Positions 34,805 to 43,052 of a DNA stretch of 64,000 bases are shown here, piece by piece (position 1 is the first letter of the stretch; each line of letters starts with the position of its first letter). The notes under the pieces are model-generated. The model did no database searches, was not told the origin of the DNA, and saw only the letters and a list, made by a program, of their open reading frames with translations. The stretch comes from Fulvivirgaceae bacterium JP3-4 (GTDB taxonomy: Bacteria > Bacteroidota > Bacteroidia > Cytophagales > Cyclobacteriaceae). Position numbers and translations under genes: made by a program. The stretch spans positions 2,232,001-2,296,000 of the forward strand of contig JARKND010000001.1 in the NCBI GenBank assembly GCA_029309925.1, written 5' to 3'.

Positions 34805-35920
34805 ATGAAAACGTTTTATTGTCCCGCCTTTCGCCTGATTGCATCGCTGCACATCGCGATCATATTTTCTGCCATGCTATCCTGTGATAACGATGACGAT
34901 ATCGAAACGGCTGGAAGAGATCTTGATCTCGTTGCTAATTCTCCGATGCAATGGACGGGAGTAGCGATCGGGAATAATAACAGACTGTTTGCAAATTTTC
35001 CGAACTGGTCGGAAGAGCATTCGATGTCGGTGGTTGAGGTTACGGGAACGGAGAGTGTGAGTCCTTATCCGAATGCTGAATGGAACACGTGGTCGCCACA
35101 ACTTGATCCGGCTACACATTTCATCTGCGTTCAATCGGTGTTTGTTGACAAGAATAATTTTCTCTGGGTGCTTGATCCGGCAAATCCACAACGTGCAGGT
35201 GAGTATCTCGGAGTTGTGCCAGGCGGAGCAAAACTTGTTAAGATTGACCTGGCTTCGAATGCTGTAGCGCAGACAATCATTTTCAGCGAACCCGTTATTG
35301 AAAAGATGAGCTATCTGAATGATATCCGCATTGATGAGAATAAAGGCATTGGCTATATGACCGATTCGAATGAAGGCGCGTTGGTCGTTGTTGATTTGAA
35401 AACAGGAGCCGCCAGGAGACATCTTGCCCACGATCCAACAACCAAGTCGGAGAATAGAATATTACGCGTTGAAGGTGAAGAAGTGAGAAACGAGCAGGGG
35501 GAATATGTAAACTTTCATTCGGACGGTATTGCCGTCAATCCAGATCGAACATATTTGTATTGGCGCCCTATCAATGGCGAAAGTCTCTATCGACTCTCAA
35601 CGAGCTTCCTGAATGACGCCAACGTAACAGACAGCACCCTGAGCGCAAACATCCAGCGCATGGGCGATTTTCCTCCTTCCGATGGAATGATTTTCGGCAG
35701 AGACGGAAAATTGTATCTGACTTCGATAGAAGAAAATGCAGTGAGAGTGTACGAAGAAGGAGGGAAGTCAACGCGTATTATAGCGAAGAGCGAAGATTTG
35801 AAATGGCCCGATTCATTTGCCGTTTCACCAGACGGTACTATTTACGTAACAACGTCTCAAATCCATATTAAGAATCCACCGGAGCCGTATCGAATTTTTA
35901 AGTTTGAGGAAAACCGTTGA
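34805..35920 (+). CDS. royal-jelly/yellow-family lipoprotein
   Basis: 371 residues. Lipoprotein signal ends SAMLSC (about residue 27). The mature part has the six-bladed propeller of the major-royal-jelly/yellow family: NRLFANFPNW, FICVQSVFVDKNNFLWVLDP, KLVKIDLASN, SYLNDIRIDENKGIGYMTDS, HSDGIAVNPDRTYLYWRPI and PPSDGMIFGRDGKLYLT. Bacterial members are thought to bind or hydrolyse small molecules, but no reaction is proven here. Confidence 0.85.
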   Translation: MKTFYCPAFRLIASLHIAIIFSAMLSCDNDDDIETAGRDLDLVANSPMQWTGVAIGNNNRLFANFPNWSEEHSMSVVEVTGTESVSPYPNAEWNTWSPQLDPATHFICVQSVFVDKNNFLWVLDPANPQRAGEYLGVVPGGAKLVKIDLASNAVAQTIIFSEPVIEKMSYLNDIRIDENKGIGYMTDSNEGALVVVDLKTGAARRHLAHDPTTKSENRILRVEGEEVRNEQGEYVNFHSDGIAVNPDRTYLYWRPINGESLYRLSTSFLNDANVTDSTLSANIQRMGDFPPSDGMIFGRDGKLYLTSIEENAVRVYEEGGKSTRIIAKSEDLKWPDSFAVSPDGTIYVTTSQIHIKNPPEPYRIFKFEENR

Positions 35921-36025
35921 TTCGAATGGCTATTGGCCTTTCGCTATTGGCTTTTGGCAAATGCACACGCATGACGCAGATGTGGCCAACATCGATGCAT
36001 TCGCCAATGGCCAATAGTTGACAGC
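35921..36025. repeat. CTATTGGC palindromic repeat, copy 1
   Basis: ATGGCTATTGGCC... TTGGCAAATGC..., ATGACGCAGATGTGGCCAAC, ATCGATGCATTCGCC, GGCCAATAG. The same order as 36601-36712. The two flank the gene at 36168. Confidence 0.75.
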
Positions 36026-36167
36026 TAACTTGCTCAGCTTTTGCCTTTTTCACAACTACTCAGCGATATGTTTTGAAGTGTGGGACTTTGCTGCGGATGA
36101 TTCATATTGATGTTAGTCCAAAAAATACTAACTTTTATTGTTTCCTTCCTCACTTAAATCCCATGTT

Positions 36168-36584
36168 ATGAAAACACAGATGTTTGCGCTTCTCATGTTA
36201 TCAACTGTTACGGCTTACCCGCAATCTGGAAATCAGCCGGAAAAGTTCAAGAATGTTCGGTGGTACCAAATGGTGATGACCCGATATAAAGCAGAAAGTG
36301 TCCATAAGGCAGGCAGCTTTATTGAACAGTATTTTGTGCCGGTTGATAAAGAGCTCGGCAGGAATGTAATCAAGTTTGAGTCACCGTTCGGAGAGTATGA
36401 CGAGGTTGCATATTTTCCAATTGACAACATAGACGAATTGAACTATAAGATACCTCCGTCCGGGCTGAAATGGATGCAAGTTTTCATAAAACAGCAAGGC
36501 CAGGATAAGGCCATGAAACTGTTACAAGAATTTGAGGGCTATATCGAAATGCGCAAAACGATGCTTGTACGCCAGACAGAGTAA
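36168..36584 (+). CDS. small secreted protein, unknown function
   Basis: 138 residues from ATG 36168. Signal peptide (MKTQMFALLMLSTVTAYPQ). The mature protein is charged and contains RWYQMVMTRYKAESVHKAG, FESPFGEYDEVAYFPI and KWMQVFIKQQGQDKAMKLL. Its pattern of a beta strand, a long helix and another strand hints at a dimeric ferredoxin-like barrel. Family not recognised. It is enclosed by two copies of a palindromic repeat. Confidence 0.65.
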   Translation: MKTQMFALLMLSTVTAYPQSGNQPEKFKNVRWYQMVMTRYKAESVHKAGSFIEQYFVPVDKELGRNVIKFESPFGEYDEVAYFPIDNIDELNYKIPPSGLKWMQVFIKQQGQDKAMKLLQEFEGYIEMRKTMLVRQTE

Positions 36585-36600
36585 GCTAGCTGCCAACAAA

Positions 36601-36712
36601 ATGGCTTTTGGCTTTTAGCTATTGGCTGTTGGCAAATGCAGGGGCATGACGCAGATGTGGCCAACATCGATTCATTCGCCAACAGCCAATAGCCAACAGC
36701 TAACTGCTAACT
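36601..36712. repeat. CTATTGGC palindromic repeat, copy 2
   Basis: CTATTGGCTGTTGGC (36619-36633) is perfectly complementary to GCCAACAGCCAATAG (36678-36692), a 15-bp stem. Copy 1 is at 35921. Confidence 0.8.
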
Positions 36713-36713
36713 G

Positions 36714-39095
36714 CTAGCGAATCAATCGAACATAATAGACCGCTCCCGCTGTATTCTGCGGATGTGCCTGGAATTTCACACGCACATTCTTTTTGTTTGC
36801 GATCAAAGCATCCGGGATCGCGTATTCGATGTCAATAAATTTGGATTGATTCCATCTGCCGGTGTTGTCTTCGGTAATGAGTTTTTGATCATCGATGTAA
36901 ATGTCAAACTTTCGACTTCCCCATTCAGCACCCCAATAGGTTACCATCAGGGTTAAACCGACTTCGCCCCCGGTGGCAAGGTTGTAACTAAAATGACCTC
37001 CATCTTTCGCATCTCTCCAGAATTCATTGAGATAATTTCCGGTATTCGAGTTTTCCTTACGCATTGCATGATCAGCTTCCGGCTGTTGCTCACCGGGTGC
37101 TACAAAGTCAATCGTGCGTTTTTGCAGTGCGATTTTTTTCTTTTCAACGTCAGCGATGGAATCCAGATAGGATTGATATTGCTTATGGCTTAACGCCATC
37201 CAGTATATCATGTACCTGTTGTCATGAATTTTGTAAAATGGCTCGAGTATTAGGTCAGGGGAATTCAGAATCTTTAGTGTGGGAAATTTGAATGTGAGCG
37301 GCTTACCTTCAACTGGCACCAATCGTGTGATATTGTTTTTATCATCTTCCACAAGGATAGGTGCTTTATCTAATGGAAGTCGCTCGCCATGGGCAATGTG
37401 TCCCCAGCGGCTATCATCCGCCACGATATCTTTAGGCTTTTCGCTGCCGGATCTTGCACCTAGCAAAATTGGTCCATGAAGAATTGCTATGTAGGAGGGG
37501 ACGTTTGGAAGTTGCTCAATTCTGTTTGCCATCGGCAGCGTCACCTTCACGACATCACCTTTCTTCCATTGACGATCAATGGCGATGTATGATGAAGGAT
37601 GTGCTGAATGCTGGACCTCCTTACCATTGACAGTCACCCGCAGTGCGCCCTCTTCGACCCACGCTGGATACCTGACCATTAAAGTAAAACGCGAATTTCC
37701 CTCGTCCACTCTCAGTATGGTTTGTTCTTCCTCAGGAAAGTTGGTCTCCTGAGTGATCCTGACTTTTTTCTTACGCCAATTCAATCGTGAGGCAACGAAC
37801 ATGTTTAAGAAAAGAGAATCGTGGTTATGGGTATAAATGAATTCATTGTACTTGCTATGGTTTTCCATTCCACTTCCGACACAACACCACATCGCCTGGT
37901 TTGGTGAAGAATAAACCCTGTAATGTTGTGGCCGCGCTGGTGTGAAATACACGTAACCGCCATGCCCGGGATGCTGGGAAGAAAGAATATGATTGAACAG
38001 GGCCTGCTCATAAAAATCGATATAAGTGGCGCGCGGCTTCGCTCTGAAAAGATGCTCAGTTAATTTGAGCATATTATAAGTGTTGCAGGTCTCAGGGCCT
38101 TCTACATCATTGACAAAATCGCTACAGGCTGCTGTTGATGGAAAAAATTCTCTTCTGCTGTTTCCGCCAAACGCGAGGGAGCGATGAGTCGTAACCGTTT
38201 CCCAAAAAAAACTTCCTGCCCGGGCGTAAATTTCATCGTTAGACACTTCTGCTATGCGCTGAAAACCTACGGCCTTCGGTACCTGCGTATTCGCATGTTT
38301 GTTGTCAAGATTATCGGTTGAAGCGCTCATGGCGTTGAGCAACATTTGATGCGAAAAGCGTTGTGCAGCTATCAGATATTTTGGGTCTTTGGTTAGCTGA
38401 TAAGCATCGGCAAATACTTCGTTCATACCACCGTGCTCTACGTCCAACATGGATTGCATCTGGTCGTCATTCAATCCGCTGGTAATGTTGATTCCCCAAT
38501 CGCAAAACTTTAGAAATATCGCTTTCGCTTCTTCATTGCCGCCATAGAGCCATGCGTCCCGGAGACCTGCATACATTTTATGGACATTATACCAGGGCAC
38601 CCATGCAGCGCGGTATTCACGGAAGTCGCCTGTTTTAAATGCAGACCAAATCATCTTGCTTTTCGGCACACCACCAGCATAGCCTTTGCCCCAGTCTGCG
38701 TTGTTCTTCGAATTGGCTTCCTGACACGCTGCAATTTCGGATACTACATAATCCATTTTCTTTTTACAATCGGCATTGCCAGTAGATGCATAGGTCATGG
38801 CAAGCGCGGATAAATAATGGCCACCGACATGACCATCTAAGCCTTCCCAATTGCTATAACTTTTGGCCTTCTCCGGAAGACCCGCCTCTTTACGGAATGG
38901 CGCTAGTAAACGATCTGCATCATATTCGAGCAGAACCTTAGTGTTTAAATCTCGCGCGTGTTTGAATGGACCTTCCAACAATGTCACGTCTCCCAGGCCA
39001 AACATCTGCGGATAGAGTTTCTGTTGTGCGAAAGAGGCCGTTGCGATCGACAGACCGCAAGTCACGAGAATAGTTAAGAGGATGCTTTTCCGCAT
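36714..39095 (-). CDS. GH127-type beta-L-arabinofuranosidase
   Basis: 793 residues from ATG 39095; the longer start adds an unlikely segment. Signal peptide (cleavage near ATASFAQQ). The alpha/alpha toroid carries YSNWEGLDGHVGGHYLSALA, ETCNTYNMLKLTEHLFR and MWCCVGSGMENHSKYNEFIY; the Cys-Cys and Glu pattern is the zinc-thiolate active site reported for GH127. A jelly-roll domain (about 440-600) and a C-terminal accessory domain (about 650-793, GNYLNEFWRDAKDGGHFSYN) follow. It should release L-arabinose from plant glycans in the periplasm. No sugar transport genes lie beside it. Confidence 0.87.
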   Translation of the reverse strand: MRKSILLTILVTCGLSIATASFAQQKLYPQMFGLGDVTLLEGPFKHARDLNTKVLLEYDADRLLAPFRKEAGLPEKAKSYSNWEGLDGHVGGHYLSALAMTYASTGNADCKKKMDYVVSEIAACQEANSKNNADWGKGYAGGVPKSKMIWSAFKTGDFREYRAAWVPWYNVHKMYAGLRDAWLYGGNEEAKAIFLKFCDWGINITSGLNDDQMQSMLDVEHGGMNEVFADAYQLTKDPKYLIAAQRFSHQMLLNAMSASTDNLDNKHANTQVPKAVGFQRIAEVSNDEIYARAGSFFWETVTTHRSLAFGGNSRREFFPSTAACSDFVNDVEGPETCNTYNMLKLTEHLFRAKPRATYIDFYEQALFNHILSSQHPGHGGYVYFTPARPQHYRVYSSPNQAMWCCVGSGMENHSKYNEFIYTHNHDSLFLNMFVASRLNWRKKKVRITQETNFPEEEQTILRVDEGNSRFTLMVRYPAWVEEGALRVTVNGKEVQHSAHPSSYIAIDRQWKKGDVVKVTLPMANRIEQLPNVPSYIAILHGPILLGARSGSEKPKDIVADDSRWGHIAHGERLPLDKAPILVEDDKNNITRLVPVEGKPLTFKFPTLKILNSPDLILEPFYKIHDNRYMIYWMALSHKQYQSYLDSIADVEKKKIALQKRTIDFVAPGEQQPEADHAMRKENSNTGNYLNEFWRDAKDGGHFSYNLATGGEVGLTLMVTYWGAEWGSRKFDIYIDDQKLITEDNTGRWNQSKFIDIEYAIPDALIANKKNVRVKFQAHPQNTAGAVYYVRLIR

Positions 39096-39197
39096 GGTGA
39101 AGTTTTTTGGTGCCGGGGACACATCATGTTATAAAAACAATTATAAGTGTAATTTATACAATTGTAATGTCTTGGCCTTCGAAAAGCAAGTGAAATG

Positions 39198-39245
39198 TCA
39201 TCTCAAGGGGACAGGCGTTTTAAATTTCACAATCTTGATGGGTGA
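39198..39245 (+). pseudogene. 3' tail of a second RAYT transposase
   Basis: The last 15 codons plus TGA read SSQGDRRFKFHNLDG, matching the end of the remnant at 31422 (LRGDKRFKFLTHVDG). The DNA match continues through GGGTGAGGGGTG and a shared GTGTTGGTG repeat. The rest of the gene is gone. Confidence 0.6.
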
Positions 39246-39265
39246 GGGGTGGAGTGCTGAACGTC

Positions 39266-39302
39266 TGTAGGCGTGTTGGTGAAGAACACAATGCGGGCGG
39301 AA
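39266..39302. repeat. GTGTTGGTG palindromic repeat, copy f
   Basis: CTGTAGGCGTGTTGGTGAAG then AACACAATGCGGGCGG. The GTAG foot and left arm are intact and the right arm is degenerate. Confidence 0.65.
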
Positions 39303-39308
39303 TGGTAG

Positions 39309-39875
39309 TCAATCGCGCATTTGCCAGGCAACAATATCCCAGACTTCCTTTTCATCCTCATACGTTCTGATTATTTCAAAACCCATGTTCAGGTGAGCCC
39401 CCAGAGATTTCGAATTTCGTTGTGAAATTTCGGTAACACAAATGCTATAACGCGGGTCAGTGTTATTGCGCAGTTCGTGGTAAAGTCTTTTTAGCAAGCC
39501 TTTTCCGCGGTGATCCTTGTCAACACAGACTTGTCCTCCGACAATGTAGTTGTACTCGGTCAGGAGCTTGCCACGGTACACACATCTTTTGAACTCATTG
39601 AACATCGGTACGAGCTCCTTTATTTTAGATTCCATTGAAGCAGTCATTGCCAGTGTGTAGCCGACCACGTTGCCTTCGTAAATGGCAACAATCTGGGGGA
39701 CCGTCAAAGCCATTTTTTTCAAGGTTCCGATGTCATGAGTAGCGAACACAAATCCTTGCTGTGCCTGTTCCTCTGGTCCGACCATGGAGTAATGGTTTTC
39801 TCGTTGCAGTTTCAGAATTCCCTTGAAGTGCTCGTCTGTAGTCGCGGGCAGAAAGGTAATTGGGTGGAGTTGCAT
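39309..39875 (-). CDS. GNAT-family N-acetyltransferase
   Basis: 188 residues. The acetyl-CoA loop is VCVDKDHRGKGLLKRLYHELRN (Q/R-x2-G-x-G/A form), followed by SLGAHLNMGFEII. The N-terminal half has ATTDEHFKGILKLQRENHYS. Cytosolic; the substrate is not visible. Monocistronic. Confidence 0.85.
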   Translation of the reverse strand: MQLHPITFLPATTDEHFKGILKLQRENHYSMVGPEEQAQQGFVFATHDIGTLKKMALTVPQIVAIYEGNVVGYTLAMTASMESKIKELVPMFNEFKRCVYRGKLLTEYNYIVGGQVCVDKDHRGKGLLKRLYHELRNNTDPRYSICVTEISQRNSKSLGAHLNMGFEIIRTYEDEKEVWDIVAWQMRD

Positions 39876-39961
39876 AAATCGAAATTAAGAATATTACCAA
39901 TGTCGGATGCAGCTCAGAAATGACAATAAAATCCGGTCGTCCAACACGGCCGAACGGAATG

Positions 39962-40420
39962 TCAGTTGGGCTTCGGGGCGGGGAGTGGCTGAGAATTGTT
40001 CATGGCCCACAGCACGTTAATAATTTTCCATTGACCGTCAATTTTCGCCAGCTGGCAATAATCAAAGAAAGGGAATTTGTTGGTTGTGATTTTGATGGTC
40101 GCAATATTTTGGGCGACATCGTATATAGTGACTTTTGCTTTGAATGGCCCTTCACCTTTTGGCTGATTGACATTTCTCTTGGCTGCGAATATCAATGTAC
40201 TTGCGCTCATGAACTGTACACCAACATTTCCATAGACGTCAGTCGACACGATGCGCTTGGCGAGTTCAGGGTGTACGGCCTTCGCGACTCTGTCACCATC
40301 GGCAGTGTAAAAACCTTCAACATAATCGAGAGCAGCCAGCCGTATCGCGGCCGTATCCGCGAGTTGCGCTTTCATGGTGATGGCAAAGAGCATGGCAGAA
40401 ATTGTGAGAATAGTTTTCAT
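39962..40420 (-). CDS. NTF2-like (putative lumazine-binding) secreted protein
   Basis: 152 residues from ATG 40420. Signal peptide (MKTILTISAMLFAITMKAQ). The remainder is a SnoaL/NTF2 cone: AALDYVEGFYTADGDRVAKAVHPELAKRI, KVTIYDVAQNIATIKIT, FFDYCQLAKIDGQWKIINVLW. This group is often called putative lumazine-binding; ligand unknown. Confidence 0.82.
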   Translation of the reverse strand: MKTILTISAMLFAITMKAQLADTAAIRLAALDYVEGFYTADGDRVAKAVHPELAKRIVSTDVYGNVGVQFMSASTLIFAAKRNVNQPKGEGPFKAKVTIYDVAQNIATIKITTNKFPFFDYCQLAKIDGQWKIINVLWAMNNSQPLPAPKPN

Positions 40421-40564
40421 GGTCGTTTGGATTGTTCGTGTAAAATTCGGGCTGACCTTAGCATTCCCTAATTTACCAATGAGGCAAAATCTTGTCAATT
40501 GAACGTCCGCTTTCGCACACAGCGGTTTCGGATTTTGAATTGTACTGCGGTCTTTTAGCGGCCC

Positions 40565-40624
40565 CGTGATGACTCAGACGCCCATGCATGCATGCGGCCT
40601 TCTGATTACAAGTCAGTGTACTGA
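40565..40624 (-). pseudogene. degenerate tRNA-Thr(TGT)-like sequence
   Basis: On the minus strand CACTGACTTGTAATCAGAAGG has the anticodon arm of tRNA-Thr (loop CTTGTAA, anticodon TGT). The acceptor is not closed and the T arm (GGGCGTCTGAGTC) is mutated. It directly follows the tRNA-Leu-like unit, as in a tRNA cluster. Confidence 0.4.
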
Positions 40625-40717
40625 TAGTCCGTACGGGAATCGAACCCGTGTTCTCATGGCAGTACACGATTTTGAGTCGTGCGTTGACCGGGCCGCATTT
40701 GTGATCCGACACGGACT
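40625..40717 (-). tRNA. tRNA-Leu(CAA)-like gene with overlong D region
   Basis: Minus strand. AGTCCGT (40717-40711) pairs with ACGGACT (40632-40626) as a perfect 7-bp acceptor; CACGA/TCGTG is the anticodon stem around CTCAAAA (anticodon CAA); ACGGG/CCCGT closes the TTCGATT T loop. The variable arm is long (about 15 bases), as expected for a class II Leu tRNA. The D region (about 27-29 bases) is some 10 bases too long, and no CCA is encoded. It may be a functional but odd tRNA, a decayed one, or an integration target. A further T-loop (TTCGAGTCC) lies just upstream at about 40721-40713. Confidence 0.45.
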
Positions 40718-40755
40718 CGAACCCAAGCCGTCACTTCGATTCGAGTTCATTGCGA

Positions 40756-40795
40756 CAGGAGTGAGGACCCTAATTTTTTCTGCGCCTCACTCCTG
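40756..40795. other. 11-bp hairpin beside the tRNA cluster
   Basis: CAGGAGTGAGG (40756-40766) and CCTCACTCCTG (40785-40795) are a perfect inverted repeat around an 18-base loop with a T-run (TTTTTTC). It could be an attenuator or an att-type feature. Confidence 0.55.
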
Positions 40796-41145
40796 ACTTA
40801 AGGTGGATTTTCAGGCCTGATCTCCGCCATAACTGAATTTTACATTCGGCATGAACCCGGCCGAACGCCTGGCAAACAATGTTTCGAATTTGTGCTAGAA
40901 TCCTTATTAAGAGGTTACTCATAACGCGTTGATTAATCGCGAGTTAATTGCCATGTATGCATGCAAGTCTTTCAAAAATGGCATCTGCGATATTATTTAT
41001 GGCCGCCTGGCTTATAAACTTCGAATTTGAGTCAGTCGGGGATATTTTCGGCACGTTCAGGTATATAATTTATAGTATGAGTATTCACCTATGTTTACTA
41101 TATTTGACAATATAGTGAATACTTTTAGTTAACAAATGAGGGTTT
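40796..41145. other. intergenic region before the toxin-antitoxin genes
   Basis: No gene. AT content rises here and the end contains the TA operator given separately. Confidence 0.45.
41081..41122 (+). promoter_or_regulatory. nested palindromic operator of the TA operon
   Basis: GTATTCAC (41081-41088) pairs with GTGAATAC (41115-41122), and inside it CTATATT (41098-41104) pairs with AATATAG (41109-41115). TATATTTG (41099-41106) fits the TAnnTTTG -7 consensus within the inner palindrome. The site is 30 bases before the antitoxin-like start, as expected for autorepression. Confidence 0.62.
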
Positions 41146-41151
41146 GTGATT

Positions 41152-41445
41152 ATGCTAATCGAGATTGTTTCAGAATACAAAGCGATGTGTATGAACGTTG
41201 CGGAGATCATCGATAAGACGGGGTACAAAGTCGACTTTGTCCGCCAGAAACTGGGCTACTCGAGACCGGGTTGGTATAAAAAAAGAAAAACAGGAAACTT
41301 CTCTCCCGAGGAGTTGGCTGAGATTTTCAAAATTATTCGTGTAGAAGAACTTGAAGACAAAGCTCTCGGTGAAATCCTTGACAAGTCTAAATTGAGTGGT
41401 CGACTTACCGAGAAGGAAACTAAAAATATGATCGACTCACTTTGA
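41152..41445 (+). CDS. helix-turn-helix antitoxin-like protein
   Basis: 98 residues from ATG 41152. Small and charged: TGYKVDFVRQKLGYSRPGWYKKRKTGN is a helix-turn-helix with a basic turn, and LTEKETKNMIDSL closes the C-terminus. It precedes the RelE-like gene by one base and lies behind a palindromic promoter, so an antitoxin/repressor role is most likely. Family name not recognised. Confidence 0.65.
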   Translation: MLIEIVSEYKAMCMNVAEIIDKTGYKVDFVRQKLGYSRPGWYKKRKTGNFSPEELAEIFKIIRVEELEDKALGEILDKSKLSGRLTEKETKNMIDSL

Positions 41446-41446
41446 A

Positions 41447-41707
41447 ATGAAAGTGACGTGTTCAAAACAGTTTACAAGGTACGCGATCGCAGCTCCTAAA
41501 GAGATTCGCCATGGATTAAAAATAATTTACGCTGAATTTGAGAAAGCCAAAAAAGTGGGAGACGTAAAAGGTGTTGCACGACTTGTTGGCTACACGAAAT
41601 ATTATCGGATGAATATTCAGCATTACAGATTAGGTTTTGAGTGTACGGACGAGACGGTTCATTTCCTTTCGCTGCTACACAGAAAAGAAAATCAATTGTT
41701 TTATTAA
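41447..41707 (+). CDS. RelE/ParE-superfamily toxin
   Basis: 86 residues. KGVARLVGYTKYYRMNI and HYRLGFECTDETVHFLSLLHRKE have the layout of RelE toxins (a VxKL...YRVR-type sheet followed by a Arg/His-containing strand). It is a ribosome-dependent or free mRNA interferase or gyrase poison by family. Starts one base after the antitoxin stop (TGAAATG). Confidence 0.72.
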   Translation: MKVTCSKQFTRYAIAAPKEIRHGLKIIYAEFEKAKKVGDVKGVARLVGYTKYYRMNIQHYRLGFECTDETVHFLSLLHRKENQLFY

Positions 41708-41736
41708 CTAGATCTCGATTAACGAATTGAAAAAAG

Positions 41737-42396
41737 ATGCAAATTCTCAGAACGCAGTTTGAAATTAGATATACCAGTATCTTGGATTTCTCAACGAGGT
41801 ATAAAGCGATAATTTCGCCCTATTTAAAATTGGCGTCTTTTAAGATTGAGAATTTCTCACTTCCAGAAGAATACTGCGTCTTGGTATTTAAAGACGACCA
41901 AAGCGTAATAGATATAAGGTGGGATAGAATTATCTTTAGGATTAATACTCAAACTAGCCTATTTGAAAAACGCGGCCCAACCGCTGCATACTTCGAGATT
42001 CTTAAGAAATTAATGAGTTTAGATTCTTTTGGAGAAATATTGAATATCTTCCTGGCTCTTTGGGTATTGAACGAGGGCGTTAGTCAAGCCGAGTTTCTCG
42101 ATAAATATTTGAAAAGACGAACAAACGTGGGCGGATTTCAATTAGATGATGTGGCCATTGTCGAAGAGTTCAAGGGGGCATCTGATGAACACATTAGGAT
42201 CGAGCACGGTTTTTTTACTCCAGAAAAGGATTTAGCGAAATATGGTATTGCAGATCCAGATGGTTCACTGAAAACGAAAAAAGGACAATTTTTACAATTG
42301 ACGATTGTGACCAAGAAAGTGGAACCAACGGTTGAAGATTTTAAAAATCTGCATGAAAGAATCGAAAATTTGTATAAAAGCGAGTTTTTAAAATGA
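41737..42396 (+). CDS. unknown protein, first gene of a three-gene operon
   Basis: 219 residues, no signal or TM. FEIRYTSILDFSTRYKAIIS at the start and LTIVTKKVEPTVEDFKNLH near the end look like an alpha-beta fold of the TIGR04255 kind, but I cannot confirm it. The next start overlaps its stop (ATGA). AT-rich, part of the island. Confidence 0.6.
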   Translation: MQILRTQFEIRYTSILDFSTRYKAIISPYLKLASFKIENFSLPEEYCVLVFKDDQSVIDIRWDRIIFRINTQTSLFEKRGPTAAYFEILKKLMSLDSFGEILNIFLALWVLNEGVSQAEFLDKYLKRRTNVGGFQLDDVAIVEEFKGASDEHIRIEHGFFTPEKDLAKYGIADPDGSLKTKKGQFLQLTIVTKKVEPTVEDFKNLHERIENLYKSEFLK

Positions 42397-43049
42397 GTAA
42401 AAAGAACATTTCGAAGGACATTTGGAACTTCCATTCGAAGATTGGCAAGGCGCGGAAGAGGCCTGCAGACGAGCAGCTTTCTTTTTATTTTGATACTATT
42501 AGCAGCGACTGGGATAGATTAATTTCGATCACAGGCCACAATCCTGGGTTAATTCGTAATCCACACCATGGTGTTAGAATAACAAGTGCAGATGACTTTG
42601 TGCTTTTTGATTACGATGAAATTATCGACTCTTACATTATGGGCAGCAAACCAACTGCACCTGCGGAGGTCGTTGATATTTCAGATCTGTTTGTTTCAGA
42701 AAAAGGAGTTGTTAGTGAGCAGTGGGAAAAAATTGAAAATATTTCGGCAATAGTGGTAGGCAATAGTGGTGATCAAGTGACACTAGAGTGTTTAATCGAT
42801 GAGGAGAAAAAATTGTTTGAGCGCAGAATTTTTCCTGCACCACTTTTGAAAGGAGTCGTAAAACTCGAGGAAGGCAGTTTAATATTGATAAAAATATTTC
42901 AGCGGCCTGGAGAAATGAAATTCAAATTTGTAAGTGGGAAGGGAATTGTTCGACCTGAAGTATTTCAAAAAACCGATGCAATAGGAAAGGTTTTCAAAAA
43001 TATAGCAAAAGGTAAGTTTGACAAGCATTACAAAGGTGAACCTCGTTAA
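42393..43049 (+). CDS. unknown protein, second gene of a three-gene operon
   Basis: 218 residues, acidic to neutral, no membrane segment. WNFHSKIGKARKRPADEQL opens the protein; the rest contains beta-rich segments (VVGNSGDQVTLECLIDEEKK, GSLILIKIFQRPGEMKFKFV). Family not recognised. Translationally coupled to the upstream gene and 3 bases from the downstream one. Confidence 0.6.
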   Translation: MSKKNISKDIWNFHSKIGKARKRPADEQLSFYFDTISSDWDRLISITGHNPGLIRNPHHGVRITSADDFVLFDYDEIIDSYIMGSKPTAPAEVVDISDLFVSEKGVVSEQWEKIENISAIVVGNSGDQVTLECLIDEEKKLFERRIFPAPLLKGVVKLEEGSLILIKIFQRPGEMKFKFVSGKGIVRPEVFQKTDAIGKVFKNIAKGKFDKHYKGEPR

Positions 43050-43052
43050 CTA

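Noticed and set aside
40566-40796. Plus-strand ORF over the tRNA-like units
   Set aside because: It is the complement of the tRNA-like arms, not a protein gene.
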